A stretch of 64,000 nucleotides of DNA from an uncultured Bacteroides sp. Its GTDB lineage: Bacteria > Bacteroidota > Bacteroidia > Bacteroidales > Bacteroidaceae. The stretch lies in NCBI GenBank assembly GCA_900552075.1, contig URYL01000001.1, positions 124,001 to 188,000 of the forward strand, read 5' to 3'. The translations under genes and the position numbers were made by a program. The notes beneath the pieces are model-generated. The model searched no databases and was not told where the DNA came from. It was given only the letters and a program-made list of their open reading frames with translations. This document shows positions 6,764 through 16,528 of this stretch, piece after piece. Position 1 is the stretch's first letter. The number at the start of each line of letters is the position of its first letter.

Positions 6764-9700
6764 TCAAACATTCTTTCCATGGCAATTCTTATACTTCAAT
6801 CCGCTACCGCAAGGACATGGATCGTTACGTCCTACTGTCTTTTCAGCCCGATAGGGTTCCTGCTTCTGTTCACGGGTATCACGCCCTGCAGCCTCACTCT
6901 GAGCCGGATCATTCAAATCCTGCTTTTCTTCACGATACTGCTGGCGAGGAGCTCTAGGTTCAGGAGCAGCCTCACGTACTTGTTCGGGTTCCTGTACAGG
7001 AATCTGTCCACGCATCAATACGGAAATCGTATTGTTATTAATCTTATTGACCATGTTGTCAAACAAGTTTACAGATTCAAGTTTGAAAATCAACAACGGG
7101 TCTTTCTGTTCGTAACTTGCATTCTGTACAGAATGTTTCAATTCATCCAGTTCACGCAAATTTTCTTTCCAGGCATCATCGATGGTATGCAACAGGATGG
7201 CTTTTTCGAATGCTTTCACAATTTCTTTTGATTCGCTTTCGTAAGCAGCCTTCAAATTGACAGAGATATTATACATCCGCTTGCCATCGGTAATCGGAAT
7301 CATAATGTTCTCATACATGTGACCCTGTGCCTCATATACCTGCTTGATCACCGGATTGGCAATCTGAGCCATACGTTCGGTTTTCCGTTTGAAGAGTGCC
7401 ATTGCCTCCTGGAATGTCTGTTCGGCCAAGTCGTCTTTCTTCTTTGAACGGAAATCTTCTTCAGAGAACGGAGCTTCCATCGCCAAAACCTGAAGAATCT
7501 CCATCTTGGCATCTTCATAAGTAGGCTGCTGTACGGCATTGTAGCAACGGTCCCAAATCATATCTACAATATCCATTCCGATACGTTCTCCCATCAGTGC
7601 ATGACGACGTTTCGTATAAACAACTGTACGCTGTTTGTTCATCACGTCATCGTATTCCAGCAGACGCTTACGGATACCGAAGTTATTTTCTTCCACCTTC
7701 TTCTGGGCACGTTCGATAGAATTAGAAATCATCTTATGCTCAATCATTTCTCCTTCCTTAAAGCCCAGCTTATCCATAACGGTAGCAATACGGTCGGAAG
7801 AGAACAAACGCATCAAATCGTCTTCCAATGAAACGAAGAATACAGAAGAACCCGGGTCTCCCTGACGTCCGGCACGACCACGCAACTGACGGTCTACACG
7901 ACGGGATTCGTGACGCTCCGTACCAATGATGGCCAAACCACCTGCGGCTTTCACTTCTGGACTCAGCTTGATATCGGTACCACGACCTGCCATATTAGTC
8001 GCAATGGTTACCGTAGAACTCTGACCGGCCTTTGCCACAATTTCAGCTTCCTTCTGGTGCAACTTCGCATTCAATACGTTATGCTCAATCTTACGCATGG
8101 TAAGCATCTTACTCAACATTTCAGAAATTTCCACAGATGTTGTACCCACCAGTACTGGACGGCCTGCCTGTACCATCTTTTCAATTTCTTCGATAACCGC
8201 CTTGTACTTCTCACGTTTCGTTTTATACACACGGTCGTTCATATCGATACGGGCAATCGGACGATTTGTCGGGATTACCACCACATCCAATTTATAGATA
8301 TCCCAGAACTCACCAGCTTCTGTTTCGGCCGTACCGGTCATACCAGACAGCTTGTGATACATACGGAAGTAGTTCTGCAATGTAATGGTGGCAAATGTCT
8401 GAGTGGCAGCTTCCACCTTCACTCCTTCCTTCGCTTCCACAGCCTGATGCAGACCATCGCTCCAACGACGACCCTCCATGATACGCCCGGTCTGTTCGTC
8501 CACAATCTTCACCTGACCGTCCATTACCACATAATCCGTATCTTTTTCAAACATAGTGTACGCCTTCAACAGCTGATTGATGGTATGCACGCGTTCTGCC
8601 TTGATGGCATAATTGGTCATCAACTCGTCTTTCTTAGCCAGACGTTCTTCATCAGAAAGACCTTTCTGGTTTTCCAGTTCAGACAGCTGAGCAGCAATAT
8701 CCGGAAGGACAAACAGGGTCGGATCTTGTGAGTTACCCGTAATCAAGTCTACACCCTTATCAGTCAAATCTACACTCTTCAGCTTTTCATCAATCACGAA
8801 GTACAACGGTTCTACCGCTTCCGGCATACGCTTATTGTTCTGCTCCATGTAGACTTCCTCCGTCTTCAGCATACCTGCCTTGATACCCGGCTCACTCAGA
8901 AACTTAATCAATGGTTTGTTCTTCGGCAATGCTTTGTGGCTACGGAACAAAGCCAGGAATCCGGCTTCCTGATCTTCCTTCTTATCAGAAGCTATCAATC
9001 GCTTCGCATCGGCCAAATATTGAGTTGCCAACTTACGCTGCGCTTCTACCAGACGTTCTACCAACGGACGAAGCACTTCGAACAACTGCTGGTCGCCTTT
9101 AGGTACCGGACCTGAAATAATCAACGGAGTACGGGCATCATCAATTAATACAGAGTCGACCTCATCGACAATGGCATAATTATGTTTACGCTGTACCAAA
9201 TCTCTTGGAGAAACCGCCATGTTATCACGCAGATAATCGAAACCAAACTCATTGTTGGTACCAAAAGTGATATCGGCCATATAGGCACGACGACGAGCTT
9301 CAGAGTTAGGCTGATGCTTATCAATACAGTCTACACTCAGTCCATGGAACATATACAACGGTCCCATCCACTCAGAGTCACGCTTAGCCAGGTAATCGTT
9401 GACCGTAACCACATGTACACCATTACCCGTCAATGCGTTCAAGAATACCGGAAGAGTCGCCACCAACGTTTTACCTTCACCAGTCGCCATTTCGGCAATC
9501 TTGCCCTGATGCAGAACCACACCACCAAACAGCTGCACATCGTAATGAATCATGTTCCAGGTCATTTCATTACCACCCGCTTTCCAATGATTTTTCCAGA
9601 TGGCCTTATCACCTTCAATACGGACGAAATCACGTCCCTGGGCTGCCAGTTCACGGTCAAAATCCGTAGCCGTCACTTCCAGTTCCTCATTCTCGGCCAA

Positions 9701-10060
9701 ACGGCGGGCTGTATCTTTTACAATTGCAAAAGCTGTAGGAAGTACTTCATTCAGTGCTTTTTCATATTTCTCCAGCACTTCCTTCTCCAACTTATCAATC
9801 TGAGAAAAGATGGCTTCACGCTTTTCCAATTCAGTAGATTCAATAGTGGCCTTCAGTTCCTCTATTTTCTTATTTTCCTCTACTGCAGAATCCTTAATAT
9901 ATTTCTTCAGTTCTTCTGTTTTTGCACGAAGTTCATCATTCGTCAGCTTGGAGATTTCCGGATAAACGGCCTTTACTTTTTCCACCCATGGCTGGATTTC
10001 TTTCATGTCACGAGTTGCCTTATTCCCGAACAGCTTGCTTATAAATTCATTAAATCCCAT
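6764..10060 (-). CDS. secA: Preprotein translocase ATPase SecA
   Basis: 1098 residues, longer than the ~900 of E. coli SecA because of insertions typical of Bacteroidetes: a charged helical segment at about 50-105 and extra sequence in the first nucleotide-binding domain (about 350-430). Walker A ATGEGKT is at 192-198, the DEVD motif follows (IVDEVDSVLID), and the second motor domain carries GRGTDIKL and RQLRGRAGRQGDPG. The C-terminus has a proline/glutamate-rich linker and the zinc-binding SEC-C motif (CPCGSGLKYKNCHG), which binds SecB or ribosomes. The protein drives Sec-dependent export through SecYEG using ATP. It is a single-gene unit with its own promoter and terminator. Confidence 0.98.
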   Translation of the reverse strand: MGFNEFISKLFGNKATRDMKEIQPWVEKVKAVYPEISKLTNDELRAKTEELKKYIKDSAVEENKKIEELKATIESTELEKREAIFSQIDKLEKEVLEKYEKALNEVLPTAFAIVKDTARRLAENEELEVTATDFDRELAAQGRDFVRIEGDKAIWKNHWKAGGNEMTWNMIHYDVQLFGGVVLHQGKIAEMATGEGKTLVATLPVFLNALTGNGVHVVTVNDYLAKRDSEWMGPLYMFHGLSVDCIDKHQPNSEARRRAYMADITFGTNNEFGFDYLRDNMAVSPRDLVQRKHNYAIVDEVDSVLIDDARTPLIISGPVPKGDQQLFEVLRPLVERLVEAQRKLATQYLADAKRLIASDKKEDQEAGFLALFRSHKALPKNKPLIKFLSEPGIKAGMLKTEEVYMEQNNKRMPEAVEPLYFVIDEKLKSVDLTDKGVDLITGNSQDPTLFVLPDIAAQLSELENQKGLSDEERLAKKDELMTNYAIKAERVHTINQLLKAYTMFEKDTDYVVMDGQVKIVDEQTGRIMEGRRWSDGLHQAVEAKEGVKVEAATQTFATITLQNYFRMYHKLSGMTGTAETEAGEFWDIYKLDVVVIPTNRPIARIDMNDRVYKTKREKYKAVIEEIEKMVQAGRPVLVGTTSVEISEMLSKMLTMRKIEHNVLNAKLHQKEAEIVAKAGQSSTVTIATNMAGRGTDIKLSPEVKAAGGLAIIGTERHESRRVDRQLRGRAGRQGDPGSSVFFVSLEDDLMRLFSSDRIATVMDKLGFKEGEMIEHKMISNSIERAQKKVEENNFGIRKRLLEYDDVMNKQRTVVYTKRRHALMGERIGMDIVDMIWDRCYNAVQQPTYEDAKMEILQVLAMEAPFSEEDFRSKKKDDLAEQTFQEAMALFKRKTERMAQIANPVIKQVYEAQGHMYENIMIPITDGKRMYNISVNLKAAYESESKEIVKAFEKAILLHTIDDAWKENLRELDELKHSVQNASYEQKDPLLIFKLESVNLFDNMVNKINNNTISVLMRGQIPVQEPEQVREAAPEPRAPRQQYREEKQDLNDPAQSEAAGRDTREQKQEPYRAEKTVGRNDPCPCGSGLKYKNCHGKNV

Positions 10061-10111
10061 TATATATTTCTTTTTTATTATTTACTAATTAATTATTTTA
10101 TCTCATCGGTG

Positions 10112-10119
10112 CAAAGATA
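10112..10119 (-). promoter_or_regulatory. -7 box TATCTTTG of secA
   Basis: Perfect TAnnTTTG on the minus strand, 51 bases upstream of the secA ATG. No exact TTTG at the -33 distance. Confidence 0.65.
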
Positions 10120-10157
10120 ACCAAATTGTAAATTATCTTTCCGTTCTGTTATAATAT

Positions 10158-11741
10158 TTATTTACGAATATTCAGCATTGGGGCTTCGGAACAGGCATTA
10201 GGAGCCCGAATACGCATAAAATGAGCTAATGTAGGGACAATTGCAGTAATCTTTACCGGAGAATACAGCTTTTCCGGCTTTACGTCAAATCCCATAAAAA
10301 CCAAAGGAGCCGTGGCATAAGCTGCCCGCATGACTTCCACCTTCTGGGAGTATTCGTTCACTACAGACCATCCCGGCATTACTTCCACATAGATATCTCC
10401 CGAGCAATTCGGATTATACGTGTTACGAATCTTATCGATTTTCGGTGTCCAGGCACCTAACAAAAGACGCTGTGCAGAATATGCATTCTGGACTCCACTC
10501 ATCTGTACCACAAATTCTGCAGAACGAGACATCACCTCGACCAGATTTAATTTCCGTTCTTCTATCAGTTTATGGTTCAGATAAATCTGCCGATCATAAT
10601 AAGTTTCCACATATTGTCCTTGACCATAAATAGCCATCAGATACATATTCAACAAGGCCGCACAACGCTTGATATGGAATTCTCCCCCTGGAATCTTATA
10701 TTGCTCAGGATCCACCGGTTCCGGGTCGGTGTACCCGGTAGACGTAATAAAGAACAATGTATTACGCAGTCCTATCTTACGGTCAATCAAATCCAACAAA
10801 TCACCCAGACTATTGTCCAGACGGACGTACATATCCTGAATTTCCATGGCATATTCCGTAGAGGGCTTGTGATCATAATTACCGGCATAATAAGACAAGG
10901 TCAACAAGTCCGGGGCTGCATCCTGCCCTATCTGCGTGCTATTCAGGCAAACATTTACTAAACGGTTTACTTCATCGTTCACGTAAGGACTCGTCTTAAA
11001 CTTCTTGTACTTGTCCAAACGTTCGTCTGAAAAATTATGTTTAAAACTTAACTGCTTGGTTTCTGTGGTAATGTACTGGTAGGAAGTAACCGGAAGATAA
11101 GGAAGCCATTCCAGATTATTTATGCGGAAATCAAGTCCTTCCTTGTCATTATAATTGCTAACCCATACCGGACAATCCCCATAATAAGTCGTACCAGACC
11201 ACTTTCCCGTTTCATCATTTAGCCAAAATGCGCCGTCTGCGGCATGCCCTGCAGCCAAAACTGCCATTTCACGTGTAGGAGCAATGGAATAAACTTCTGA
11301 CCGACCCTGAGTAGCGACTTTCAACTCATCCGAAAGTGTAGAACATTGCAATAGTTTAGCTGATGAACTTTCTGAAGTATAAACTCCCATAAAGTTCTGG
11401 TCGTCAACCGATTTTATAATACGAAGGGAATTACGGTCCATCCATCGGTTGGCAGGTATTCCATTATAATAAGGAGTTGTTCCTGTATAAATGGATGCCG
11501 TAGCAGAAGAACGGTCCACATTGATGAAATCATATTCGGCGTTTGTATATATTCGCCCTTCTTTTAAAAGACGCTTAAAACCTCTTTCTCCATACAATGC
11601 CGAAAAAGCTTCGATATAATCTGCACGTAATTGATCAATTGTCAAACCTACCACCAATTTGGGAACAGGTGTAGGAGATTGAGACTGAATGCCGGTAATG
11701 ACAAATACCGTCAACAAAGATGTCAGTATGCGTTCTTTCAT
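10158..11741 (-). CDS. Alkaline-phosphatase-superfamily protein lacking catalytic residues
   Basis: 527 residues with a signal peptide (cleavage near SQSPTP). It follows the PafA-type phosphatase scaffold: PKLVVGLTIDQLRADY, ASIYTGTTPYYNGIPANRW, AAGHAADGAFWLNDETG. Judged by eye against the PafA pattern, Asp36 is kept, but the Thr nucleophile position is Arg77 (VDRSSATASIYTG), the D..GH pair is Tyr284/Asn288 (SYYAGNYDHKP) and the DHG motif reads TGY (335-337). The Lys/Arg substrate residues are also replaced. It is therefore probably a periplasmic pseudoenzyme that binds rather than hydrolyses. It is translationally coupled (TAATG, one shared base) to the DUF4105 gene upstream. Confidence 0.82.
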   Translation of the reverse strand: MKERILTSLLTVFVITGIQSQSPTPVPKLVVGLTIDQLRADYIEAFSALYGERGFKRLLKEGRIYTNAEYDFINVDRSSATASIYTGTTPYYNGIPANRWMDRNSLRIIKSVDDQNFMGVYTSESSSAKLLQCSTLSDELKVATQGRSEVYSIAPTREMAVLAAGHAADGAFWLNDETGKWSGTTYYGDCPVWVSNYNDKEGLDFRINNLEWLPYLPVTSYQYITTETKQLSFKHNFSDERLDKYKKFKTSPYVNDEVNRLVNVCLNSTQIGQDAAPDLLTLSYYAGNYDHKPSTEYAMEIQDMYVRLDNSLGDLLDLIDRKIGLRNTLFFITSTGYTDPEPVDPEQYKIPGGEFHIKRCAALLNMYLMAIYGQGQYVETYYDRQIYLNHKLIEERKLNLVEVMSRSAEFVVQMSGVQNAYSAQRLLLGAWTPKIDKIRNTYNPNCSGDIYVEVMPGWSVVNEYSQKVEVMRAAYATAPLVFMGFDVKPEKLYSPVKITAIVPTLAHFMRIRAPNACSEAPMLNIRK

Positions 11742-12952
11742 TATTTCTTATTCAAAACTAATACATGGCTTGCAGCGTTTACCAGCAAACCGAGTGCCAA
11801 AGGTAATACTGTTAAATTAATTTTTTGTGGTAAAAGCAGGAATAACAGCATAAAAAGTGTTAAATAAACAAGATTCACCAAATGATACAAGTCTTTTTTA
11901 TGTTTTATATCGCGATAAACCATAAAAGGAAGATAAAACAAAGGAATTGGATTAAACAAAATCAGAAGCCAGTTCGAGCCTACCGTCGGGTGAGACGAGA
12001 TAAAGAACAAGAAAGCGATGATACACCCCGCAACTCCCTGCGCGGCATACAACACCACATCCCAGCCCCAGAAGATGTATTTCTTTTTCCACTGCCAAAA
12101 ACCAATCAGCACATTTAAAAGCAAAAACAACACACCTGCACCCATCGGAGTTAATACAAAAGGCGGTTCCATTTCCGGTGCCACATCCACAATTTTTTCC
12201 TCACGCAAAACCAGCGGACGGATAGTTCCGTCCGCATTTCGAATGTAAGCCCCATCCGCAAAATAACGCATATAAAAAGGAGCAAACATCTGTTTTCTGG
12301 CATCAATCGCTTTATCAGCCTCCGCCCCCAGACACAGGTCAATTCCTAATTCATCCCAAGGAGAATCTATCGTAAATTCATGTACAATTCCACGGAATGT
12401 CTTCACCCAATCCACAGAAGGATATACCACCTTCCCCTGAATACTCTTTTCTATTTGGTCACGTGCACGTGTCGTACAATTATCATAAAAATAATTATAA
12501 CGATAGATTCTATTTTCCGGCAGATAATTATCCCGAAGCAACCGTAACAGCGTTTGCTTTTCCGAAGTGGTCAAATTCAAGACTTGCTGATATACTGAAG
12601 AACCACGCAAAGCATATTCCGCTTCAAAATAAGGAAAAGGCATAATACCTAACTGATAATCCGTTTCTCCTTTCACAAAGCGATAAATAAAGTTAGGTGT
12701 GTTAAAACTGAACATCCCATAATTGAATACCCAATCCACTCCTTGAGAGAAATTCTGGTAACGAATAGCCGTATGACCAAAAAGCGCATAAATTTCATTA
12801 CCGGGTGCACATGTCAACAAACTAAATTGAATGCTATCATTTTGTAAAGGTGTCATCGTACCTGTCCTGACATCGCCATACATTTTCATAGGAGAAACCA
12901 ATTGAGTCAGCGCTACGACACATAATAATAAATAGATAAACTTACACTTCAT
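11741..12952 (-). CDS. DUF4105 (Lnb-type) periplasmic domain with C-terminal membrane helices
   Basis: 403 residues. A signal peptide or N-terminal anchor is followed by a periplasmic DUF4105 domain (about 40-240) with FGHTAIRYQNF and the Cys motif YFYDNCTTRARDQIE; these His and Cys residues are the conserved pair of the family, which resembles cysteine-peptidase-like folds. From about 250 to the end there are four or five membrane segments (TPMGAGVLFLLLNVLIGFW, VAGCIIAFLFFI, LVYLTLFMLLFLLLP). Substrate unknown; an envelope lipid or peptidoglycan role is possible. Its stop shares one base with the start of the pseudo-phosphatase gene, so the two products are probably made in fixed proportion. 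Confidence 0.83.
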   Translation of the reverse strand: MKCKFIYLLLCVVALTQLVSPMKMYGDVRTGTMTPLQNDSIQFSLLTCAPGNEIYALFGHTAIRYQNFSQGVDWVFNYGMFSFNTPNFIYRFVKGETDYQLGIMPFPYFEAEYALRGSSVYQQVLNLTTSEKQTLLRLLRDNYLPENRIYRYNYFYDNCTTRARDQIEKSIQGKVVYPSVDWVKTFRGIVHEFTIDSPWDELGIDLCLGAEADKAIDARKQMFAPFYMRYFADGAYIRNADGTIRPLVLREEKIVDVAPEMEPPFVLTPMGAGVLFLLLNVLIGFWQWKKKYIFWGWDVVLYAAQGVAGCIIAFLFFISSHPTVGSNWLLILFNPIPLFYLPFMVYRDIKHKKDLYHLVNLVYLTLFMLLFLLLPQKINLTVLPLALGLLVNAASHVLVLNKK

Positions 12953-13030
12953 AATTTTAAATACTTACCCATCAGCCGACAGAATTCCCTGCCTGAATCT
13001 GAATAACACATAATATCCTTTTTCCGCATG

Positions 13031-13038
13031 CAAAAATA
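13031..13038 (-). promoter_or_regulatory. Possible -7 box TATTTTTG for the DUF4105 operon
   Basis: Minus-strand TATTTTTG 79 bases upstream of the DUF4105 start; no clear -33. Confidence 0.4.
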
Positions 13039-13078
13039 CATGGAATCTTGCAGACCGACGAAATAAATAATCAGTTTT

Positions 13079-13112
13079 ATTGACGTACATATCCAAATTT
13101 TACCTTACTTTG
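13079..13112 (+). promoter_or_regulatory. Possible coaX promoter
   Basis: TTACTTTG (13105-13112, one mismatch to TAnnTTTG) followed by GCAG, with ATTG at 13079-13082 as a weak -33 element 22 bases upstream. The start codon GTG lies 23 bases after the -7 box. Confidence 0.4.
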
Positions 13113-13135
13113 CAGCCAAAACAAAGCAAACAAAA

Positions 13136-13861
13136 GTGAATCTAGTAATTGATATTGGCAATACTGTAGCAAAATTGGCAGTATTCGAGGGTGACAAAGT
13201 GGTGGAAGTGTTAAGAGGCTCCAACCATTCGCTGGACTGGCTGTCAATGTTATGCAACAAGTATCCCATAAAAAAGGGTATCATTGCATCAGTCATTACA
13301 CTTAGCAATACCATACGGCGACAACTGGCAGGAGTCCCATTCGAAATTATAGAATTAAACCATCAGACACCCATCCCCATCCGTAATCTATATAAAACAC
13401 CAGAAACATTAGGGATGGACAGACTGGCCGCCGTAGTAGGCGCAAACTATCAGGCTCCAGGTAAAAATCTGCTGGTAATCGATGCGGGTACTGCCCTTAC
13501 CTATGAATTTATTGACGCAAAAGGTAACTACTGGGGTGGCAACATCTCACCAGGGTTGTACACACGTTTTAAGACATTAAATGCCTGCTGCGACAAACTT
13601 CCTTTAATTGAAAGAAAAGGGGAAACTCCTGAATTCGGTTTCGATACAGAAACAGCTATCCGAGCCGGAGTTATCAGAGGAATTGAATTTGAAATTATCG
13701 GCTATATCACTCTTCTGCAAAAGAAATATCCCGACCTTTTGGTTTTTTTAACTGGAGGAGATAAATTTTCTTTTGATACAAATTTAAAAAGTATCATCTT
13801 TGCAGATAGATTTTTAGTATTGAAAGGTTTAAACAGAATATTGAATTATAATGTTAAGTAA
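13136..13861 (+). CDS. coaX: Type III pantothenate kinase
   Basis: 241 residues, GTG start. It is an ASKHA-fold kinase that phosphorylates pantothenate in the first step of coenzyme A synthesis. The phosphate-1 motif is IDIGNTVAKLAVF at the N-terminus; ETLGMDRLAAVVGA and VIDAGTALTYEFID (phosphate-2 region) and the glycine-rich WGGNISPGLYTRF all fit CoaX; VFLTGGDKF is the adenosine motif. The CoaX branch is not feedback-inhibited by CoA. The next gene starts inside its last codons (11-base overlap), so it opens the rightward envelope cluster. Confidence 0.95.
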   Translation: MNLVIDIGNTVAKLAVFEGDKVVEVLRGSNHSLDWLSMLCNKYPIKKGIIASVITLSNTIRRQLAGVPFEIIELNHQTPIPIRNLYKTPETLGMDRLAAVVGANYQAPGKNLLVIDAGTALTYEFIDAKGNYWGGNISPGLYTRFKTLNACCDKLPLIERKGETPEFGFDTETAIRAGVIRGIEFEIIGYITLLQKKYPDLLVFLTGGDKFSFDTNLKSIIFADRFLVLKGLNRILNYNVK

Positions 13862-15122
13862 AAAGATACTTGTTGGTTCATGGTTTATAGCAAGTGCCAC
13901 TATTGTGAGTGCACAAATAAGCACCAATTCACCTTACACGCGTTATGGGTTAGGCGACATGTTTGACCAAAGCTTCACAAACAACTCGGCAATGGGAGGA
14001 GTGGGATATGCGCTCAGAACAAGTGAACACATAAACGCAATGAATCCAGCATCTTATACAGCTGTAGATTCACTTTCCTTCATTTTCGATGCAGGAATGT
14101 CACTAAAAAGCTCAAACTTTCAGGAAGGACAATACAAAGCAAATGCAAAAAACTCCAGTTTTGACTATATCGGTATGCAGTTCAGGCTCCATCCTCGATT
14201 GGGAATGACCATTGGATATATTCCATTTTCTACCGTAGGATATAACTTTACTAGAACCAAATCGATAGAAAACAGCAGTGATGTCACCATCTCTAACAAT
14301 TTTTATGGTGACGGAGGCCTGCAACAAATCTTCGGAGGATTAGGTTTCAAAATCTTTGACAAATTATCGATTGGTGCCAATATCGGTTATTTATATGGTA
14401 AACTAAAATACCAAACTACAGCAACACTCAGCAACGGAGGAGACCAGACCATCACTTACAACACGGTATCAATAAGCAGTTACCATGCCAGCTTCGGTCT
14501 CCAATACACCCAACCGATTAATAAAGAAAATGAAATGACACTGGGACTAACCTACAGTTTGGGACACGTACTTAATGGCCATGATACCCAAGGTACTCAG
14601 ATAACCAATGGAAGTAACTACTCCGTAGTCAGCGAGCAACAAATAAATGACTCTTATGGAATACCCCATGTCTATGGAGCCGGACTAGCATGGAAACATA
14701 AAAAAAATCTGACAGTAGAAGCAGATTACACACTTCAGAAATGGAGCGGAGTAAAATACAACAACCGGACAGATTTATATCAAGACCGCACCAAAGTTGC
14801 CGTGGGAGCAGAATTTTTGCCTAAAGAATACGGACGGAATTATTTTAGCCGTGTACGTTACAGACTCGGTGCCTATTATGCAAACTCCAATCTCCAGATA
14901 CCTGTCGCGCAGAATATGGTAGAAGGGCCGAAAGAATATGGAGTAAGCTTTGGCTTTGGATTACCTTTGAAACTTTATCAGCGGAACAGTGTATTAAGCA
15001 TTACCGGACAATACATCCATGCCAAACCGTCAGTAAGTGATATGCTATCAGAAAATCGATTCGTCTTGAAAATAGGTTTGACATTCAATGAACACTGGTT
15101 CATGAAATGGAGAGTAAATTAA
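13851..15122 (+). CDS. Outer-membrane porin-like beta-barrel protein
   Basis: 423 residues with a signal peptide ending VSAQ. The mature part begins NSPYTRYGLGD and contains many alternating aromatic strands ending in FVLKIGLTFNEHWFMKWRVN, a barrel of FadL/OmpP1-like size in which the gene type recurs throughout Bacteroidales. Its start overlaps the end of coaX by 11 bases and the next gene follows its stop by one base, so it is translationally linked on both sides. Its cargo is unknown; neighbours suggest a general envelope-biogenesis role. Confidence 0.78.
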   Translation: MLSKKILVGSWFIASATIVSAQISTNSPYTRYGLGDMFDQSFTNNSAMGGVGYALRTSEHINAMNPASYTAVDSLSFIFDAGMSLKSSNFQEGQYKANAKNSSFDYIGMQFRLHPRLGMTIGYIPFSTVGYNFTRTKSIENSSDVTISNNFYGDGGLQQIFGGLGFKIFDKLSIGANIGYLYGKLKYQTTATLSNGGDQTITYNTVSISSYHASFGLQYTQPINKENEMTLGLTYSLGHVLNGHDTQGTQITNGSNYSVVSEQQINDSYGIPHVYGAGLAWKHKKNLTVEADYTLQKWSGVKYNNRTDLYQDRTKVAVGAEFLPKEYGRNYFSRVRYRLGAYYANSNLQIPVAQNMVEGPKEYGVSFGFGLPLKLYQRNSVLSITGQYIHAKPSVSDMLSENRFVLKIGLTFNEHWFMKWRVN

Positions 15123-15123
15123 T

Positions 15124-16524
15124 ATGAAAAATAAACACAATGAACAATTAATCTTACATACGATGAAAATGAAAATGTTTACAATGCTGTGTGCGTTGTC
15201 TTTAAGCGCTACAGCTACTTTCGCTCAAAAAGGAGTGGAAGACGGTTCTCGTTTCGGACACGGAGAAGATAGTCTCCGCTGTTTGCAAAACATCAGTATT
15301 TACAGTGAATATGTAAAAACTGACAACTTTGTTGACGCATACAAGCCATGGATGGCTGTATTTACAGAAGCTCCCTTGGCCCAAGTAAGTACCTACACCA
15401 ATGGTGCCAAAATCCTGCGTGCCCTGATTGCCAGTTCAAAAGATGCCGCACAACAAAAGAAGTATCTAGACGAATTGATGGCCGTACACGATCAGCGAAT
15501 TAAATACCTCGATGGTCTGAATCAACTTGTAAGAACTCCTACCACAAAAGGTTCTATCCTTGGTATGAAAGCACACGACTACATCATGTTCTCTGGATCA
15601 AACATTGATGTGAATAAAGCTTATGAAATGACTAAAGAAGCTGTAGATCTGGAAAAAGCAGCTTCTGATTATTTCATGTTCCAAGACTTGATGGATATGT
15701 CCTCTCGTAAACTGAAAAATGACGATACGCACAAAGAACAATTCATCCAAGATTATCTGACTACTTCCGGCTATGCAGAAGAAGCACTGAAGGCAGCTAC
15801 TAAAGAAAAAGATCAGAAATTACTGAAAGCAGCCAAAGACAATGTAGATGCCTACTTCATCAACAGTGGTGCTGCAAGCTGTGAAAACCTGCAGGCTATC
15901 TATGGCCCGAAAGTAAGCCAGAACAAAACTAACCTGGAATACCTGAAACAGGTAATTAACGTGATGCAGATGTTGAAATGTACTGACGAAGAAGCTTACT
16001 TTATCGCCTCAGAAGCTGCTCATGCCATTGAACCGACAGCAGCTACGGCAGCCGGATGTGCCTACATGTATTACAAGAAAGGCGATATGGACAAGAGCGT
16101 TGAATACTTTGACCAAGCTATCGAGCTCGAACAAGATGCTGACAAAAAAGCAGACTATGCATATAGTGCTGCAGTAGTATTGTTCAGTAAGAAACAGTTA
16201 AGCAAAGCGAAACAATACGCAAACAAAGCCTTATCATTCAACAGCAAATATGGTAAAGCTTATATCCTGATTGCACAAATGTACGCATCAAGCCCGAACT
16301 GGAGTGATGAAGCAGCATTGAACAAATGTACTTATTTCGCAGCAATTGATAAACTGCAGCGTGCCAAGAGCGTGGATCCAAGCGTAGCAGAAGAAGCTCA
16401 AAAACTGATTAATACGTATGCCGGACATACTCCGAAAGATGAAGACCTCTTCTTCTTAGGCTTGAAGAAAGGTAACTCTGTTACAATCGGTGGATGGATT
16501 GGTGAAACCACAACCATCAGATAA
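15124..16524 (+). CDS. Exported tetratricopeptide-repeat protein
   Basis: 466 residues from the first ATG; an alternative start at 15163 (MKMKMFTMLCALSL) places the signal peptide, ending TFAQ, right at the N-terminus and may be the real one. Helical repeats fill the protein; the clearest TPR units are AAGCAYMYYKKGDMDKSVEYFDQAIELE and YAYSAAVVLFSKKQLSKAKQYANKALSF in the second half. No enzyme motif is seen. It probably acts as a periplasmic scaffold. It lies between the porin-like gene and lptC, in an arrangement I know to be common in Bacteroidales. Confidence 0.8.
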   Translation: MKNKHNEQLILHTMKMKMFTMLCALSLSATATFAQKGVEDGSRFGHGEDSLRCLQNISIYSEYVKTDNFVDAYKPWMAVFTEAPLAQVSTYTNGAKILRALIASSKDAAQQKKYLDELMAVHDQRIKYLDGLNQLVRTPTTKGSILGMKAHDYIMFSGSNIDVNKAYEMTKEAVDLEKAASDYFMFQDLMDMSSRKLKNDDTHKEQFIQDYLTTSGYAEEALKAATKEKDQKLLKAAKDNVDAYFINSGAASCENLQAIYGPKVSQNKTNLEYLKQVINVMQMLKCTDEEAYFIASEAAHAIEPTAATAAGCAYMYYKKGDMDKSVEYFDQAIELEQDADKKADYAYSAAVVLFSKKQLSKAKQYANKALSFNSKYGKAYILIAQMYASSPNWSDEAALNKCTYFAAIDKLQRAKSVDPSVAEEAQKLINTYAGHTPKDEDLFFLGLKKGNSVTIGGWIGETTTIR

Positions 16525-16528
16525 ATAT

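Noticed and set aside
7910..10120. Long plus-strand frames opposite secA (273 and 312 codons)
   Set aside because: Antisense to secA, low-complexity composition, no start signals; the conserved motifs are all on the minus strand.
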